From Pasteurellaceae bacterium LFhippo2 (lineage in GTDB: Bacteria; Pseudomonadota; Gammaproteobacteria; Enterobacterales; Pasteurellaceae), in contig LEKJ01000012.1 of the NCBI GenBank assembly GCA_029852775.1, positions 1-55,268 on the forward strand: DNA of 55,268 bases. The letters are read 5' to 3'. Below the pieces are notes generated by a model. It was not told the DNA's origin and made no database searches. It saw only the letters and a list, made by a program, of their open reading frames with translations. The position numbers were made by a program, and so were the translations under genes. Position 1 is the first letter of the stretch. Each line of letters starts with the position of its first letter. Shown here one piece after another: positions 36,602 to 45,900 of this stretch.

Positions 36602-37189
36602 ATGCAAAAAGAAACTTCCCTTTCTATTTTAGAACTTCGCCAACAATTACGAAAATCCATTCGAGCTAAACGTCTAGCACTTTCTCCAGAACAACAAAAT
36701 TTTGCTTCTCAACAGATTATTGGGCCTTCATTAAAATTAATCGAACAATATCAAGCGACAAAAATTGCCTTTTATTTGCCATTTAATGGCGAAATTTCAC
36801 CGCTTGCGTTAATGGAAGAATTGAAAAAGCTTGGCAAGAAAATTTATCTGCCGGTACTTCATCCATTTTCTGAAAACTATCTGCTTTTTATTGAATACCA
36901 ATCAGAACAAGATTTAGAACAAAATCGCTTTGGCATTTGGCAGCCCAAATTAGATGCCCGAAAAGTCCTACCACTCGATGAATTAGAGATGATTTTTGTG
37001 CCACTAGTCGCATTTGATAAACAGGGAAACCGCTTAGGAATGGGGGGCGGATTTTATGATCGTACCCTAAGTTTAATTCCTGACGTAATTACCGTTGGCT
37101 TGGCACATCGCTGCCAACAGGTTGATGAACTTCCAATTGAAAGTTGGGATATTCCCTTAAACCATTTTGTGATTGGAGAAGCTGAATAA
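36602..37189 (+). CDS. fau: 5-formyltetrahydrofolate cyclo-ligase
   Basis: 195 aa. IRAKRLALSPEQQ near 19-31, FYLPFNGEISP and the ATP-site LVAFDKQGNRLGMGGGFYDRTL (about 138-160) are typical of the family (YgfA). It converts 5-formyl-THF to 5,10-methenyl-THF with ATP. It follows 6S RNA by 12 bp and may be processed from the same transcript, as in E. coli. Its stop overlaps the next start (TAATG). Confidence 0.95.
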   Translation: MQKETSLSILELRQQLRKSIRAKRLALSPEQQNFASQQIIGPSLKLIEQYQATKIAFYLPFNGEISPLALMEELKKLGKKIYLPVLHPFSENYLLFIEYQSEQDLEQNRFGIWQPKLDARKVLPLDELEMIFVPLVAFDKQGNRLGMGGGFYDRTLSLIPDVITVGLAHRCQQVDELPIESWDIPLNHFVIGEAE

Positions 37190-37629
37190 TGGAACTCAAA
37201 ATACCGCCACCAATTGTCTTTTTATGTTGTGCGATTTTAATTTATGCTCTGCCTAATTTAGCTGAAATTAATCCATTAAAATGGTTTGCAATTCCTTTTG
37301 GGATTCTAGCCACTATCGTTGATATTGCAGCATTGGCTCTCTTTTTGCAAAAAAAGACCACAATTAACCCGCTTGCACCTAGTAAAACCCAAAAACTTGT
37401 TACCAATGGTATTTATCGTTTTACTCGCAATCCGATGTATGTCGGTTTACTCTGTTGGTTAATTGCTTGGGGACTATGGCTTGGTAATACCTTCGCCTTT
37501 TTAGTGATTTGGGGATTTATGGTTTATATTACCCGCTTTCAAATTATTCCCGAAGAAAAGATTTTGGAACAGAAATTTAGTACTGAATACCTAAATTACA
37601 AACAAAAAGTAGCACGTTGGCTTTGGTAA
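37189..37629 (+). CDS. Isoprenylcysteine carboxyl methyltransferase-like membrane protein
   Basis: 146 aa with about four helices (8-22, 33-55, 90-110 and 112-128). The motif GIYRFTRNPMYVGLLCWLIAWGL (about 74-96) and EEKILEQKFSTEYLNYKQKVARWL at the end are typical of the ICMT/PEMT-like family. These are membrane methyltransferases; the bacterial substrates are mostly unknown. Start overlaps the fau stop by one base, so translation is coupled. Confidence 0.85.
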   Translation: MELKIPPPIVFLCCAILIYALPNLAEINPLKWFAIPFGILATIVDIAALALFLQKKTTINPLAPSKTQKLVTNGIYRFTRNPMYVGLLCWLIAWGLWLGNTFAFLVIWGFMVYITRFQIIPEEKILEQKFSTEYLNYKQKVARWLW

Positions 37630-37636
37630 TGGGCTA

Positions 37637-37646
37637 ACAAGCGGTC
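37637..37646 (+). other. DNA-uptake signal core
   Basis: ACAAGCGGTC just after the methyltransferase gene; the following sequence is only weakly like the extended signal. Confidence 0.7.
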
Positions 37647-37752
37647 TAATTAGCCCTATTCTTTACAAATTTTGTCGTTCTAACTCTTAGCAGTGTTGCC
37701 ATTATTAAAATATAATCGCAACGATCTTGATTAATTTTGATTAAGGATGATT

Positions 37753-39396
37753 ATGAAACCTAGATTCCCCTACTTACTATTGATTACTCCATTTTTTGTT
37801 TACTCCAATGAAAATCAAAATATGGTGAGCGAATTTCATAAATTTCAACAACAAAACCAGCAACAAATAGAACAAATTCAAAGAGTTAAACAACAAACTT
37901 GGATTTCTCAACATCAATATCAAAACACTCCAGAAACGCAAGAAATCGCTGATCTATCTCAACACTGTTTGCCTTACAATAAATTAGAAGTTTTAGGAAC
38001 AACATTAATTGATCCTTCTTCATTTGTGCCTAAAGTTGGTGAATGTATTAATGAAGTTAGACTTAATCAGTTGAGCCAAGCTTTAACCAAAGCTTATTTG
38101 GAAAAAGGCTATATCCATAATCCTTTCCGATTCGAAGACGATAATTCTGGCACATTGTTTGTTCGTGTTACAGAAGGAAAAGTCGCTCAAATTAATTCAA
38201 ATAGCTCGCGTTTAAATCTTACAATGCTAACGCCAAATATGATTGGAAAAGCACTGAATGTGAAAGATCTTGATCAAGCATTAGACCAAGCTAATCGAAT
38301 GAGCGGAAGCCAAGTTACAGTGGATGTCTTGCCTGATACAGAAGGAAATATTGAGCTAAAATTTGTAAATGATGAAAAATCACGTATCGGTGGATATTTG
38401 GGGATTGATAATTTTGCTTCAAAACGCCATCAGCGTTGGCAAATGCAAGGTGGTCTATATATTGATAGCCCATTTGGATTATCTGATACATTAAATATTG
38501 GCATTAGCCATACACTGCATTCTTTAAAACATAACTTTAATCGAGCTATCTCACTCTCTTACTCAGTGCCTTACGGATATTGGAATTTTAATCTCTTCGG
38601 TTCAACATCACAGTTTCAAACCCAAATTCCTTTACAAACTATCACAGCCATACAAAAAGGGCATTCGACTCTACTTGGCCTAAAAGCTGATTATACGGCT
38701 CATCGTGGGGAAAATCATATCTCAAATCTTTATAGCCAACTGAATTACTATCGTAACAAGAGCTATTTCCAAGATTCGTTGATCGCTCTACAAAGCCCAA
38801 CGTTAACAAGCCTACAATTTGGTGCCAACCATATTCAAATTTTCTCGAAAGCGACTTTGGTGGCTGATTTGAGTTATGAGAAAGGTTTAACTTGGTTTAA
38901 TGCCACACACAATCAAGGAAAAGATCAACCTGAAGGTCAATTCAATAAATGGAATGCAGATCTCCAACTAAATTATTATTACAACCTGAAAAATCAGCTA
39001 TTTCATCATCAACATAATTTAGCAGGGCAATATAGCTCAAACTATCTTCCAGCAATGAAACAAGCTGATTTACTTAGCCGTTATGCTATTCGTGGATTTA
39101 ATGACATCAGCAGTTCTGCTGAAAAAAGTCTAATATTGCAAAATAATTTTGGTTGGGTTCATCAGCAAAATAATTGGCAAATTGAACCTTACCTATTATT
39201 TGATTTAGGTATGATAAAAAATACGTCTGACAATGCTGATACAGAAAAAGCCCTTGCTTATGGAGTAGGTACTAAATTTCAGTTCAATAACCGAGCAAAT
39301 ATTTATTTGGAGTGGGCTACAGGGCGGTATTTTCAATCAAAATCAATCATAAATCAGGAAAGAAGCATTAATTTGAGCACAATTTTGAGATTTTGA
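37753..39396 (+). CDS. TpsB outer-membrane transporter (FhaC/ShlB type)
   Basis: About 547 aa from the ATG at 37753 with AAGGA five bases before; an ATG six bases up overlaps that site. An N-terminal signal region is followed by a Gln-rich helix. A POTRA domain (about 75-135, with CLPYNKLEVLGTTLIDPSSF and LSQALTKAYLEKGYI) and a beta-barrel follow. The barrel includes AIRGFNDI (about 450), the conserved lid motif of Omp85-type transporters, and ends in Phe. It moves its TpsA partner across the outer membrane. Its partner is encoded 192 bp downstream. Confidence 0.93.
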   Translation: MKPRFPYLLLITPFFVYSNENQNMVSEFHKFQQQNQQQIEQIQRVKQQTWISQHQYQNTPETQEIADLSQHCLPYNKLEVLGTTLIDPSSFVPKVGECINEVRLNQLSQALTKAYLEKGYIHNPFRFEDDNSGTLFVRVTEGKVAQINSNSSRLNLTMLTPNMIGKALNVKDLDQALDQANRMSGSQVTVDVLPDTEGNIELKFVNDEKSRIGGYLGIDNFASKRHQRWQMQGGLYIDSPFGLSDTLNIGISHTLHSLKHNFNRAISLSYSVPYGYWNFNLFGSTSQFQTQIPLQTITAIQKGHSTLLGLKADYTAHRGENHISNLYSQLNYYRNKSYFQDSLIALQSPTLTSLQFGANHIQIFSKATLVADLSYEKGLTWFNATHNQGKDQPEGQFNKWNADLQLNYYYNLKNQLFHHQHNLAGQYSSNYLPAMKQADLLSRYAIRGFNDISSSAEKSLILQNNFGWVHQQNNWQIEPYLLFDLGMIKNTSDNADTEKALAYGVGTKFQFNNRANIYLEWATGRYFQSKSIINQERSINLSTILRF

Positions 39397-39489
39397 TCAC
39401 AAAATTCACTTTTACTTTGTAAAAAAAGTTACTGGTCTATAGAAGAAGGTATAGAATCCAATCCCCCTTATAATGTTAAGGATTTAGGG

Positions 39490-39522
39490 CATAGCATTTA
39501 TCCATAAGCAATAAATGCTATG
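39490..39522. promoter_or_regulatory. Perfect 12-bp hairpin between tpsB and tpsA
   Basis: CATAGCATTTAT (39490-39501) and ATAAATGCTATG (39511-39522) with a 9-nt loop. There is no U-tract, so it is not an ordinary terminator. It may adjust TpsA expression or protect mRNA in the 192-bp gap, which holds no gene. Confidence 0.55.
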
Positions 39523-39588
39523 TTGTGAGTCTCTATAATTATTAGGAAAACGCTATTCTTATGTTTTATTTCAGATAGGTAACATTAT

Positions 39589-42500
39589 ATGAAATCATCT
39601 CTAAAATTATCGAAAATTGCCATAGCTCTTTCTAGTGTAATATGTGTTTCAGCTAGCTATGCAGATATTCAAGCAACAAATACCAATACCCAAGTATTCA
39701 AAAAAAGTGGCATTGAAATTATTAACATTGCTAAACCAAGCGATTCAGGCTTATCACACAACCAATATAATAAATTTAATGTTGATAAAAGCGGTGCTGT
39801 TCTCAATAATGCCTTACAAAATACTCAATCTCAACTCGCCGGCGAGCTTGCTAAAAACCCAAATCTTAATAAATCCGCCAATATCATTTTAAATGAAGTT
39901 GTTAGCCGCTCTCCTTCTACGCTAGCAGGTAAACAAGAAATTGTTGGTCAAAAAGCAGATTATGTTCTCGCCAACCCAAATGGTATCAGCTGTGATGGTT
40001 GTGGATTTATTAATACATCTCGCAACAGCTTGGTAGTTGGTAAAGCAGATGTACAAAAAGGCGAATTGAAAGGTTATCAAGTTGATAATAACAACAGTCT
40101 AACGACAAAAGGAAAAGTAACTAGTGCTGCAAACTTAGACTTAATCGCACCAAAAGTTAATATTTCTGGCGAAATCGAAAGTCAAAATGATGTTAATGTG
40201 ATTATAGGACATAACCGTATCGATAGAGCAAAAGACGGTAAACTCACTATTAATGTGCTCAATAAACAAGATCAAGTATTAGATGGCAAAGTTGCTGGTA
40301 GTATCCAAGCAGGCAGAATCCGCATTCATTCTACCAATGATAAAGGGACTGTTGCAGTAGAAGGCGCTAAATTAAAAGCTAAGGAAGTAGCAGTAACCGC
40401 AGGCAATACCAAAGTTAATGGTTCAATAACCTCTTCTCAAAACACATCGTTTTCATCAACAACAGAAGCGAAGCGCGTAAAACTGACCACAACTAAACGT
40501 AATACCAACCAACAATATCAAGCAACGACCATTGATGCAGACACCGTTATTTTAGGTGCAAAAAAAGACTTAGAAGTTACTGGTGCAAACATTAATGCGA
40601 ATGATGTAACCTTCTCAAGTGCAAATACTCATTTCGACACACAAAAAACAACCAACACAACATTTAGTGCAGAAAATCGCTCGAAAGGTCTTTGGTTCAG
40701 AAATGAAACTGAGAGTAAATCCGTCGAAACTGTGCACCGCACAACTGTGTCTGCTGATAGCATCAAAGCGGTTTCAACAGAAGGAAAATTAACAGGCGAA
40801 GCGGTTAAACTCTCTGCGAAAAACATTGGTTTACATGGTAAGCAAGGTGTTGATTTCAAAGGAACTATAGAAACAAATAAACAGAGCGCGACCGCCGATT
40901 TCAAAAATGAAACAGCTCGTTTAAAAACAGGTAAAAGCTCACAACAAGCCACTACACAAAACTATATCGCAAGTGAATTAAATAGCCGCAAACATACTAT
41001 GTTAGGCGGTTCTGATATTAATTTACGTGGTGTTAAGTCTCAAATTGATGGCGACTTCGTTATCAAAACTGCAGGTAAAACCACAATCGGTGCAGAAACT
41101 ACACAAAATAGCTATGTGGTAGAAGACGCTCAAAAATTCTGGGGTGGATTAGCTGGAGCAAAATCATTAGCATCAAATACCAATAATGTTGTTCAAAATG
41201 GTTCTGATATTACTGGTTTAGGTAAAATGTTTATTGATGCTGACAACGGCGTACAAATTTCAGGAAGCCGTGTTGTATCAGCAAAAGATGGCTTAGTGAA
41301 AGCAGGTAACGGTGGCTTAGTTGTGGATTCTGTTTTAGCAACAGCAAGCTCACAGCAAAGCGACCGTACTGGTACTATCTTTAATATCACCAAAGCACGT
41401 AATAGCAGCTTTATCAATACCTCAACAGCTCAAGGCACAACACTTGCTTCAGAATCTAACCTAAAACTCGTCTCTGACAAAGATGTAGATATTTTAGGCA
41501 GTTCTATTTCAGCCGGTGGATTACTTGATATTGCAACATTAAGTAATATCAATGTAGAAGGTGCAAAAAATAGTAGCTTTAACTCAAAACAATTTGCTGG
41601 TGTTAATTTAAGTGCAAAAGTAGAAAAACCAACTGTTACTTTAAATAATGTTTCAACAATACAAGCTTCTTTGGTTATTGCTAAAAAACTTATTGAAGGC
41701 GAACTTAATGTTGGTGAAGCATTAAATGCAACAGCGGCAGCAGTGAAAGACAATACCGCATTTTCTGCCCAAGCAAGTGCAACTGTCGGTATTTACAATA
41801 AAAATGAAACCATAACTAATACATCACATAGTTCAGCACAATTAAATGGTAACAATGTCAATTTAGTGGGTAAAAATTTAACTGTTGCAGGTAGTAATAT
41901 TAAATCAGCAACTGATATTAATTTGAGCGCTAAAAACATCAACGTTAGTGCACAAACTAATAAAGAAGACGCAAAAGCAAAAAACACCAGTGTTGGTATC
42001 ACTGATACTGTGAAATTAACCCAAAGCGGTATATCAAATACGCTTTCTGTTGGTGTAAATCACACTAATAGCAATATCCAAAAACAGACTGCTCAAGGCT
42101 CTCAACTTACTGCCGGTAAAGATGTGGTTATCAATGCAGATAACTTAGCTTATCAAGCAGCGAAGGTTTCTGCAGCAAATAATATTATCGAGAATGCAGC
42201 TTCAATTTCGCATAATGTTGCAAACGATACTGTAACGACGAATAAGAAAACTGTAGATACTTCATTAAGCCTAACAACATCTGTGAATAAAGATAAAGCT
42301 TTCACTGGTAGCGTTGCATTAAATGCTTCTGGCGGACGTGATAACAGCCAAGTGACCAATGCTCAAGCGACTTCGCTCAGTGCAGGTAACAATATTGTTT
42401 CAAACAGCAGTTCATTAAAAGATGTAGCTACTCAATATCAAGCAGGTAATACCGTTAGCTTGAATAGCACAGACTATAACTCTCAAGCAGCAAACAATAG

Positions 42501-43878
42501 TGCAACCACTGATAAAATGAATGCGGGTGCAGGTGTTAAATTCAGTGCAACCACATCAGATTTCCAAACAGCAACCGCTGCAGTGGATGTGAATGCAAAT
42601 TATCAAACAGAACAGACCGCTTCAACCACCGCACAAAAAGGCAATATCAATGCGAAGAACATTGAAATTAACGCTAAGAATGTAGCTAGCCAAAGCGATC
42701 TAACCGCAACTGATAAACTTAACGTTAATGCAAATACCCTTAACTTTAGTCAAGCGAACAACACCGCATCAAAAACAGCAGGTGGCTTTAATGCGACTGT
42801 TGGCGTAAGTGCGTTAGTAATTCCAAGTGCTGGCGCTGCAATTCCAGCAGTTAATACAGTTGTAAGTGCAAATGGAGCAAACAAACAAAGTAGCACAGCG
42901 GTTGCAAGCAGCCTAACTGCAAATAACATCAACTTAAAAGCTAAAGAGGGTGCAACTTTACAAGCAACATCACTAAACGGTAAAGAAAGTAGCACAATCA
43001 GCGCTGATAAAGTGAATGTGAATTCAGGTGTTAGCACAGCTAAAGGTGCTGAAGGTAATGCTTCACTTTCTGTTTCCGTTGGAGCATCTAAAGCAAGCGT
43101 TGCCCCAAGTGCAAGCTTTGCCGTATCACACGAAAACAGCACTGTCTATAGTCCTGTAGCTGTTAATGGTAAAACAGTCACTATTGAAGGCGCTAAAGGT
43201 ATCAGCTTAGCAGGCGTGAGTTCTGAAAGCCAAACACTGAACTTAGCAACACAAAACGGCAATCTTGATGTACTTGCTCCGCAAAGCAATGTGAAAAAGA
43301 CTAGCGTAAGTGCAAGCTTAGGATTAGGCGGTGGTATCGCTGAGAATAAATGGACTCCAGCTAAAGGTTCTGCATCATTCTCAACGGATATTACTCGTAA
43401 TAAAGATAATGTAGAAAGTGTATTAACTGCACAAAAAGCAAATTTAAACATTAAAGGCGATACCCTTCTTCAAGGTAGCCAAATTAATGCAGCTTCAGTA
43501 AATAACCAATCTACTGGCGCTATTACAACCCAAAATACCACGGATAAAGTGAATAAAGTTGCAGTAAGTGTTTCAGCATCTGGTGGTGGTAAAGCAACGG
43601 CTTACACTAAAGACAAATGGTTAGATTCTGCGATTGCAGACTGGAACAATGGCACTATCGCAAGCGTTTCTGCTTCTGCTGATTTCAGTACCCACGTAGT
43701 GAGCTCAGCGACATTAAATTCTGCGGGTATCAATGCTCCAAAAGCAGAAACACTTAAAGAAACTAAGGTGGATATTGAAGTAGGTGTTACTAGTTCTGTA
43801 CCAACAGTTGTAAAACAGATACATCAGGCGTTCATTAATCAAAAATTCCCTTGGATAGTGAATATTTCTAGCAAATAG
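39589..43878 (+). CDS. TpsA filamentous adhesin / haemagglutinin (FHA type)
   Basis: 1429 aa. A signal peptide (1-25, ending SASYA) is followed by the TPS secretion domain, with NPNL at 90-93, NPNGI at 129-133 and the Cys pair CDGC at 135-138. A long beta-helix of imperfect Asn/Ser/Thr/Ala-rich repeats makes up the rest. It ends VVKQIHQAFINQKFPWIVNISSK with no VENN pre-toxin motif and no toxin-like domain, and no immunity gene follows. It is therefore more likely an adhesin than a CdiA toxin, or a CdiA-type protein that lost its tip. CDGC resembles HMW/HxuA-type members. Antisense ORFs inside are shadows. Confidence 0.92.
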   Translation: MKSSLKLSKIAIALSSVICVSASYADIQATNTNTQVFKKSGIEIINIAKPSDSGLSHNQYNKFNVDKSGAVLNNALQNTQSQLAGELAKNPNLNKSANIILNEVVSRSPSTLAGKQEIVGQKADYVLANPNGISCDGCGFINTSRNSLVVGKADVQKGELKGYQVDNNNSLTTKGKVTSAANLDLIAPKVNISGEIESQNDVNVIIGHNRIDRAKDGKLTINVLNKQDQVLDGKVAGSIQAGRIRIHSTNDKGTVAVEGAKLKAKEVAVTAGNTKVNGSITSSQNTSFSSTTEAKRVKLTTTKRNTNQQYQATTIDADTVILGAKKDLEVTGANINANDVTFSSANTHFDTQKTTNTTFSAENRSKGLWFRNETESKSVETVHRTTVSADSIKAVSTEGKLTGEAVKLSAKNIGLHGKQGVDFKGTIETNKQSATADFKNETARLKTGKSSQQATTQNYIASELNSRKHTMLGGSDINLRGVKSQIDGDFVIKTAGKTTIGAETTQNSYVVEDAQKFWGGLAGAKSLASNTNNVVQNGSDITGLGKMFIDADNGVQISGSRVVSAKDGLVKAGNGGLVVDSVLATASSQQSDRTGTIFNITKARNSSFINTSTAQGTTLASESNLKLVSDKDVDILGSSISAGGLLDIATLSNINVEGAKNSSFNSKQFAGVNLSAKVEKPTVTLNNVSTIQASLVIAKKLIEGELNVGEALNATAAAVKDNTAFSAQASATVGIYNKNETITNTSHSSAQLNGNNVNLVGKNLTVAGSNIKSATDINLSAKNINVSAQTNKEDAKAKNTSVGITDTVKLTQSGISNTLSVGVNHTNSNIQKQTAQGSQLTAGKDVVINADNLAYQAAKVSAANNIIENAASISHNVANDTVTTNKKTVDTSLSLTTSVNKDKAFTGSVALNASGGRDNSQVTNAQATSLSAGNNIVSNSSSLKDVATQYQAGNTVSLNSTDYNSQAANNSATTDKMNAGAGVKFSATTSDFQTATAAVDVNANYQTEQTASTTAQKGNINAKNIEINAKNVASQSDLTATDKLNVNANTLNFSQANNTASKTAGGFNATVGVSALVIPSAGAAIPAVNTVVSANGANKQSSTAVASSLTANNINLKAKEGATLQATSLNGKESSTISADKVNVNSGVSTAKGAEGNASLSVSVGASKASVAPSASFAVSHENSTVYSPVAVNGKTVTIEGAKGISLAGVSSESQTLNLATQNGNLDVLAPQSNVKKTSVSASLGLGGGIAENKWTPAKGSASFSTDITRNKDNVESVLTAQKANLNIKGDTLLQGSQINAASVNNQSTGAITTQNTTDKVNKVAVSVSASGGGKATAYTKDKWLDSAIADWNNGTIASVSASADFSTHVVSSATLNSAGINAPKAETLKETKVDIEVGVTSSVPTVVKQIHQAFINQKFPWIVNISSK

Positions 43879-43917
43879 CGATAAATAGATATTGATTCAA
43901 TAATAAAATGTATTAAG

Positions 43918-43948
43918 CGGTGTGGCATAATTGCCATACCGTTTTTTT
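43918..43948 (+). terminator. Intrinsic terminator after tpsA
   Basis: CGGTGTGGCA and TGCCATACCG form a stem with a 4-nt loop, followed by seven T. Confidence 0.85.
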
Positions 43949-43989
43949 ATGATAAGATGAGACATTTTTATAACTAAAAGGAAGAAACT

Positions 43990-44358
43990 ATGCTTACCAA
44001 TCTAACAACCTACGAAGAAACTATTTTCAGCAAAATTATCCGTAAAGAAATCCCTGCAGCTATCGTTTATCAAGATGATTTAGTGACTGCTTTTCGTGAT
44101 ATTGCGCCACAAGCAAAAACACACATTTTGATTATCCCAAATAAATTTATTCCAACGGTAAATCACGTAACTACCGAAGATGAACAAGCTCTTGGTCGTT
44201 TGTTTACTGTTGCAGCGAAAATTGCTAAGGAAGAAGGGATTGCAGAAGATGGCTACCGCTTAATTATGAACTGTAATCAACATGGCGGTCAGGAAGTTTT
44301 CCATATCCATATGCATTTAGTGGGCGGTGAGCCATTAGGTAAAATGTTGGCGAAATAA
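43990..44358 (+). CDS. hinT: HIT-family purine nucleoside phosphoramidase HinT
   Basis: 122 aa with an AAAGGAAG ribosome-binding site. [33 protein letters not shown] is the family start, and the histidine triad lies in [16 protein letters not shown] (about 101-116). HinT hydrolyses AMP-lysine and related phosphoramidates. It begins a hinT-ycfL-thiK group equal to the E. coli one but without lpoB. Confidence 0.96.
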   Translation: MLTNLTTYEETIFSKIIRKEIPAAIVYQDDLVTAFRDIAPQAKTHILIIPNKFIPTVNHVTTEDEQALGRLFTVAAKIAKEEGIAEDGYRLIMNCNQHGGQEVFHIHMHLVGGEPLGKMLAK

Positions 44359-44367
44359 TTGAATCTT

Positions 44368-44724
44368 ATGTTTAAAAAAGCCTTTTTATTGGCGGTTACA
44401 ATATTTCTAACCGCCTGTGCCAGTAATCCGCCAAGCTATTTACCGACAGGTAAAAAGCCGATAGTGAATATTGAAGCGGCTGTCGATCCTTTAGTAAATG
44501 TTGACGCAACAAGTGAAAAGCTTGCGATTACCAATCTAACGGACGACACTCTAAATATTGTCTATAAGCTCTTTTGGTATAACCAAGATGGCGTAACTCA
44601 AACAAATGGCTACGAACAGTGGCAAAATCTTTGGTTGGAAGCTAAACAGCAATCTAACATTGCATTAGATAAGCCAACAGAAGAAAGCGTTAATTACCGC
44701 ATCTATCTGCGTGGTCATCGCTAA
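44368..44724 (+). CDS. ycfL: YcfL family lipoprotein
   Basis: 118 aa from the ATG at 44368; a TTG three codons earlier abuts the hinT stop and is possible. The lipoprotein signal ends in the lipobox LTACAS. The mature part has LAITNLTDDTLNIVYKLFWYNQDGV and matches YcfL/DUF1425 by pattern and position. Its role is unknown. It lies 9 bp after hinT and two bases before thiK. Confidence 0.85.
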   Translation: MFKKAFLLAVTIFLTACASNPPSYLPTGKKPIVNIEAAVDPLVNVDATSEKLAITNLTDDTLNIVYKLFWYNQDGVTQTNGYEQWQNLWLEAKQQSNIALDKPTEESVNYRIYLRGHR

Positions 44725-44726
44725 AG

Positions 44727-45488
44727 ATGAGTTGGCAAGAATGGCTTAAATCTCAACAACAAGCTGTTAGTTCAATCAAAAAATTGAGTGGGCTAACGGC
44801 TTGTAGTCATTCAGTCATAACGGAATCCCAACAGCGCTATGTGCTACGAACACAGAGCCAACGCGCTTCCGATTTTGCCATCAACTATCAACAAGAGTCC
44901 TATTTTGTTAATCTTATTGCGCCCTTAGGCTTTAGCCCTACTCCACTCTACAGCGATCAAAAGACTCTTCTGCTCTCTTGGCTAGATGGCGAAGTTCCAA
45001 CTGAATTTTCTTCAAAGTTACTGATTCAATTAGCTGAAATAGTGGCAAAGCTACACTGTTTTGAGATACAACCGCTCAATATCCCGAAAAATTTTGCAAA
45101 TAGTGCGAAATTGAATTTAGCTGAACGCTGCCAATTTTTTTGGAATCAGCTTTCGCCAAAACAGCAACAACAACTTAAATTTAAGCCGCCATTTCCGACT
45201 ATCGAGCCTTTTAAACAAGCAATTTGCCATCACGATGTTCATTTGGCTAATCTTATTCAGCAAGGGGAAAAACTCTATTTAATTGACTGGGAATATTGTG
45301 CGATCTCTGATCCTGCTTTAGAACTTGCAATGCTGATTTCAGCCAATCAACTTTCGACACAGCAGCAAGCGCTCTTTTTTGAACACTATTTTGTAAAAAC
45401 GGGATTTGATCGAAGCGCTTGTTTGGAGAAAGTGAAGGAATATCTACCTGAAGTGGAAAAATTGAGTCAGCTTTGGTATGCGTTATAA
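44727..45488 (+). CDS. thiK: Thiamine kinase-like phosphotransferase (ThiK)
   Basis: 253 aa with the APH/choline-kinase fold. The catalytic motif is ICHHDVHLANLIQQGEKLYLIDWEYC (HxDxxxxN and DWE, about 170-195). Position after hinT-ycfL fits ThiK (YcfN), which phosphorylates thiamine in salvage. The family also includes choline and aminoglycoside kinases, so the substrate is inferred from context. A thiB transporter gene lies 6 kb away in the same window. Confidence 0.8.
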   Translation: MSWQEWLKSQQQAVSSIKKLSGLTACSHSVITESQQRYVLRTQSQRASDFAINYQQESYFVNLIAPLGFSPTPLYSDQKTLLLSWLDGEVPTEFSSKLLIQLAEIVAKLHCFEIQPLNIPKNFANSAKLNLAERCQFFWNQLSPKQQQQLKFKPPFPTIEPFKQAICHHDVHLANLIQQGEKLYLIDWEYCAISDPALELAMLISANQLSTQQQALFFEHYFVKTGFDRSACLEKVKEYLPEVEKLSQLWYAL

Positions 45489-45509
45489 AAATTTAACTTT
45501 CGAATAAAT

Positions 45510-45542
45510 AAACGGTAAGACTTATCATAAGCCTTACCGTTT
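45510..45542. terminator. Hairpin shared by thiK and the glycine-rich gene
   Basis: AAACGGTAAG and CTTACCGTTT pair around a 13-nt loop in the 91-bp gap between convergent genes. It is a likely two-way terminator, though the U-tracts are weak. Confidence 0.6.
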
Positions 45543-45579
45543 ACATAAAATAATAAAGTAGTCTAAATAAATTTAATTA

Positions 45580-45801
45580 TTAAGATAACCACTTCCAAAG
45601 TCCGTAAGCAGCAGCCCCAATAGCTAATGGAGTAACAGCGACTGTAGCAATACCGGCAACCATTCCCCCGCCAAATATAGAACCAATCGCTGCTAAGCCC
45701 CCTGTTATTGCCGCAGCACTAGAACCAGTAGCTGTAGCGCCAATACCCACAGCGGCCGCACCTGCAGCAATTGCACTAACAATTCTTGCTTTACTAGACA
45801 T
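45580..45801 (-). CDS. Glycine/alanine-rich small hydrophobic protein
   Basis: 73 aa from the ATG at 45801, which has AAGGAG at a good distance; the longer frame has no support. It is almost wholly Ala, Gly, Ile, Val, Thr and Ser (for example AIAAGAAAVGIGATATGSSA) and ends AAYGLWKWLS. Two or three hydrophobic stretches with glycine-zipper spacing suggest a membrane-inserting peptide. I recognise no family. Bacteriocin-like peptides, holins and membrane toxins share such composition, but nothing proves any of these. It has its own promoter with a palindrome on the -35 and stands alone. Confidence 0.7.
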   Translation of the reverse strand: MSSKARIVSAIAAGAAAVGIGATATGSSAAAITGGLAAIGSIFGGGMVAGIATVAVTPLAIGAAAYGLWKWLS

Positions 45802-45823
45802 AGTTAACTCCTTAGATAATATT

Positions 45824-45860
45824 TTGATAGGGATTATTAGTAGTTCTGTCAAGAACTACT
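45824..45860 (-). promoter_or_regulatory. Promoter with a perfect palindrome over the -35
   Basis: On the minus strand TTGACA (45847-45852), 17-bp spacer, TATCAA (45824-45829). The -35 is the centre of a perfect palindrome (45839-45860) with 9-bp arms AGTAGTTCT and AGAACTACT and a 4-nt centre. It is 23-59 bp before the start of the glycine-rich gene. A dimeric repressor binding here would block the promoter; it could alternatively be a hairpin ending trhP transcripts. Confidence 0.6.
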
Positions 45861-45900
45861 AAAGGGAGTATACTTCCTAGCCCAAAAATAAATCGGATTA

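Noticed and set aside
40629-43451. Several minus-strand ORFs within tpsA, up to 130 codons
   Set aside because: Antisense shadows of the repetitive Asn/Thr/Ala-rich adhesin with no start signals or recognisable domains.
39589-43878. CdiA-type contact-dependent toxin
   Set aside because: No VENN motif, no toxin-like C-terminal domain and no small immunity gene between the stop and hinT.
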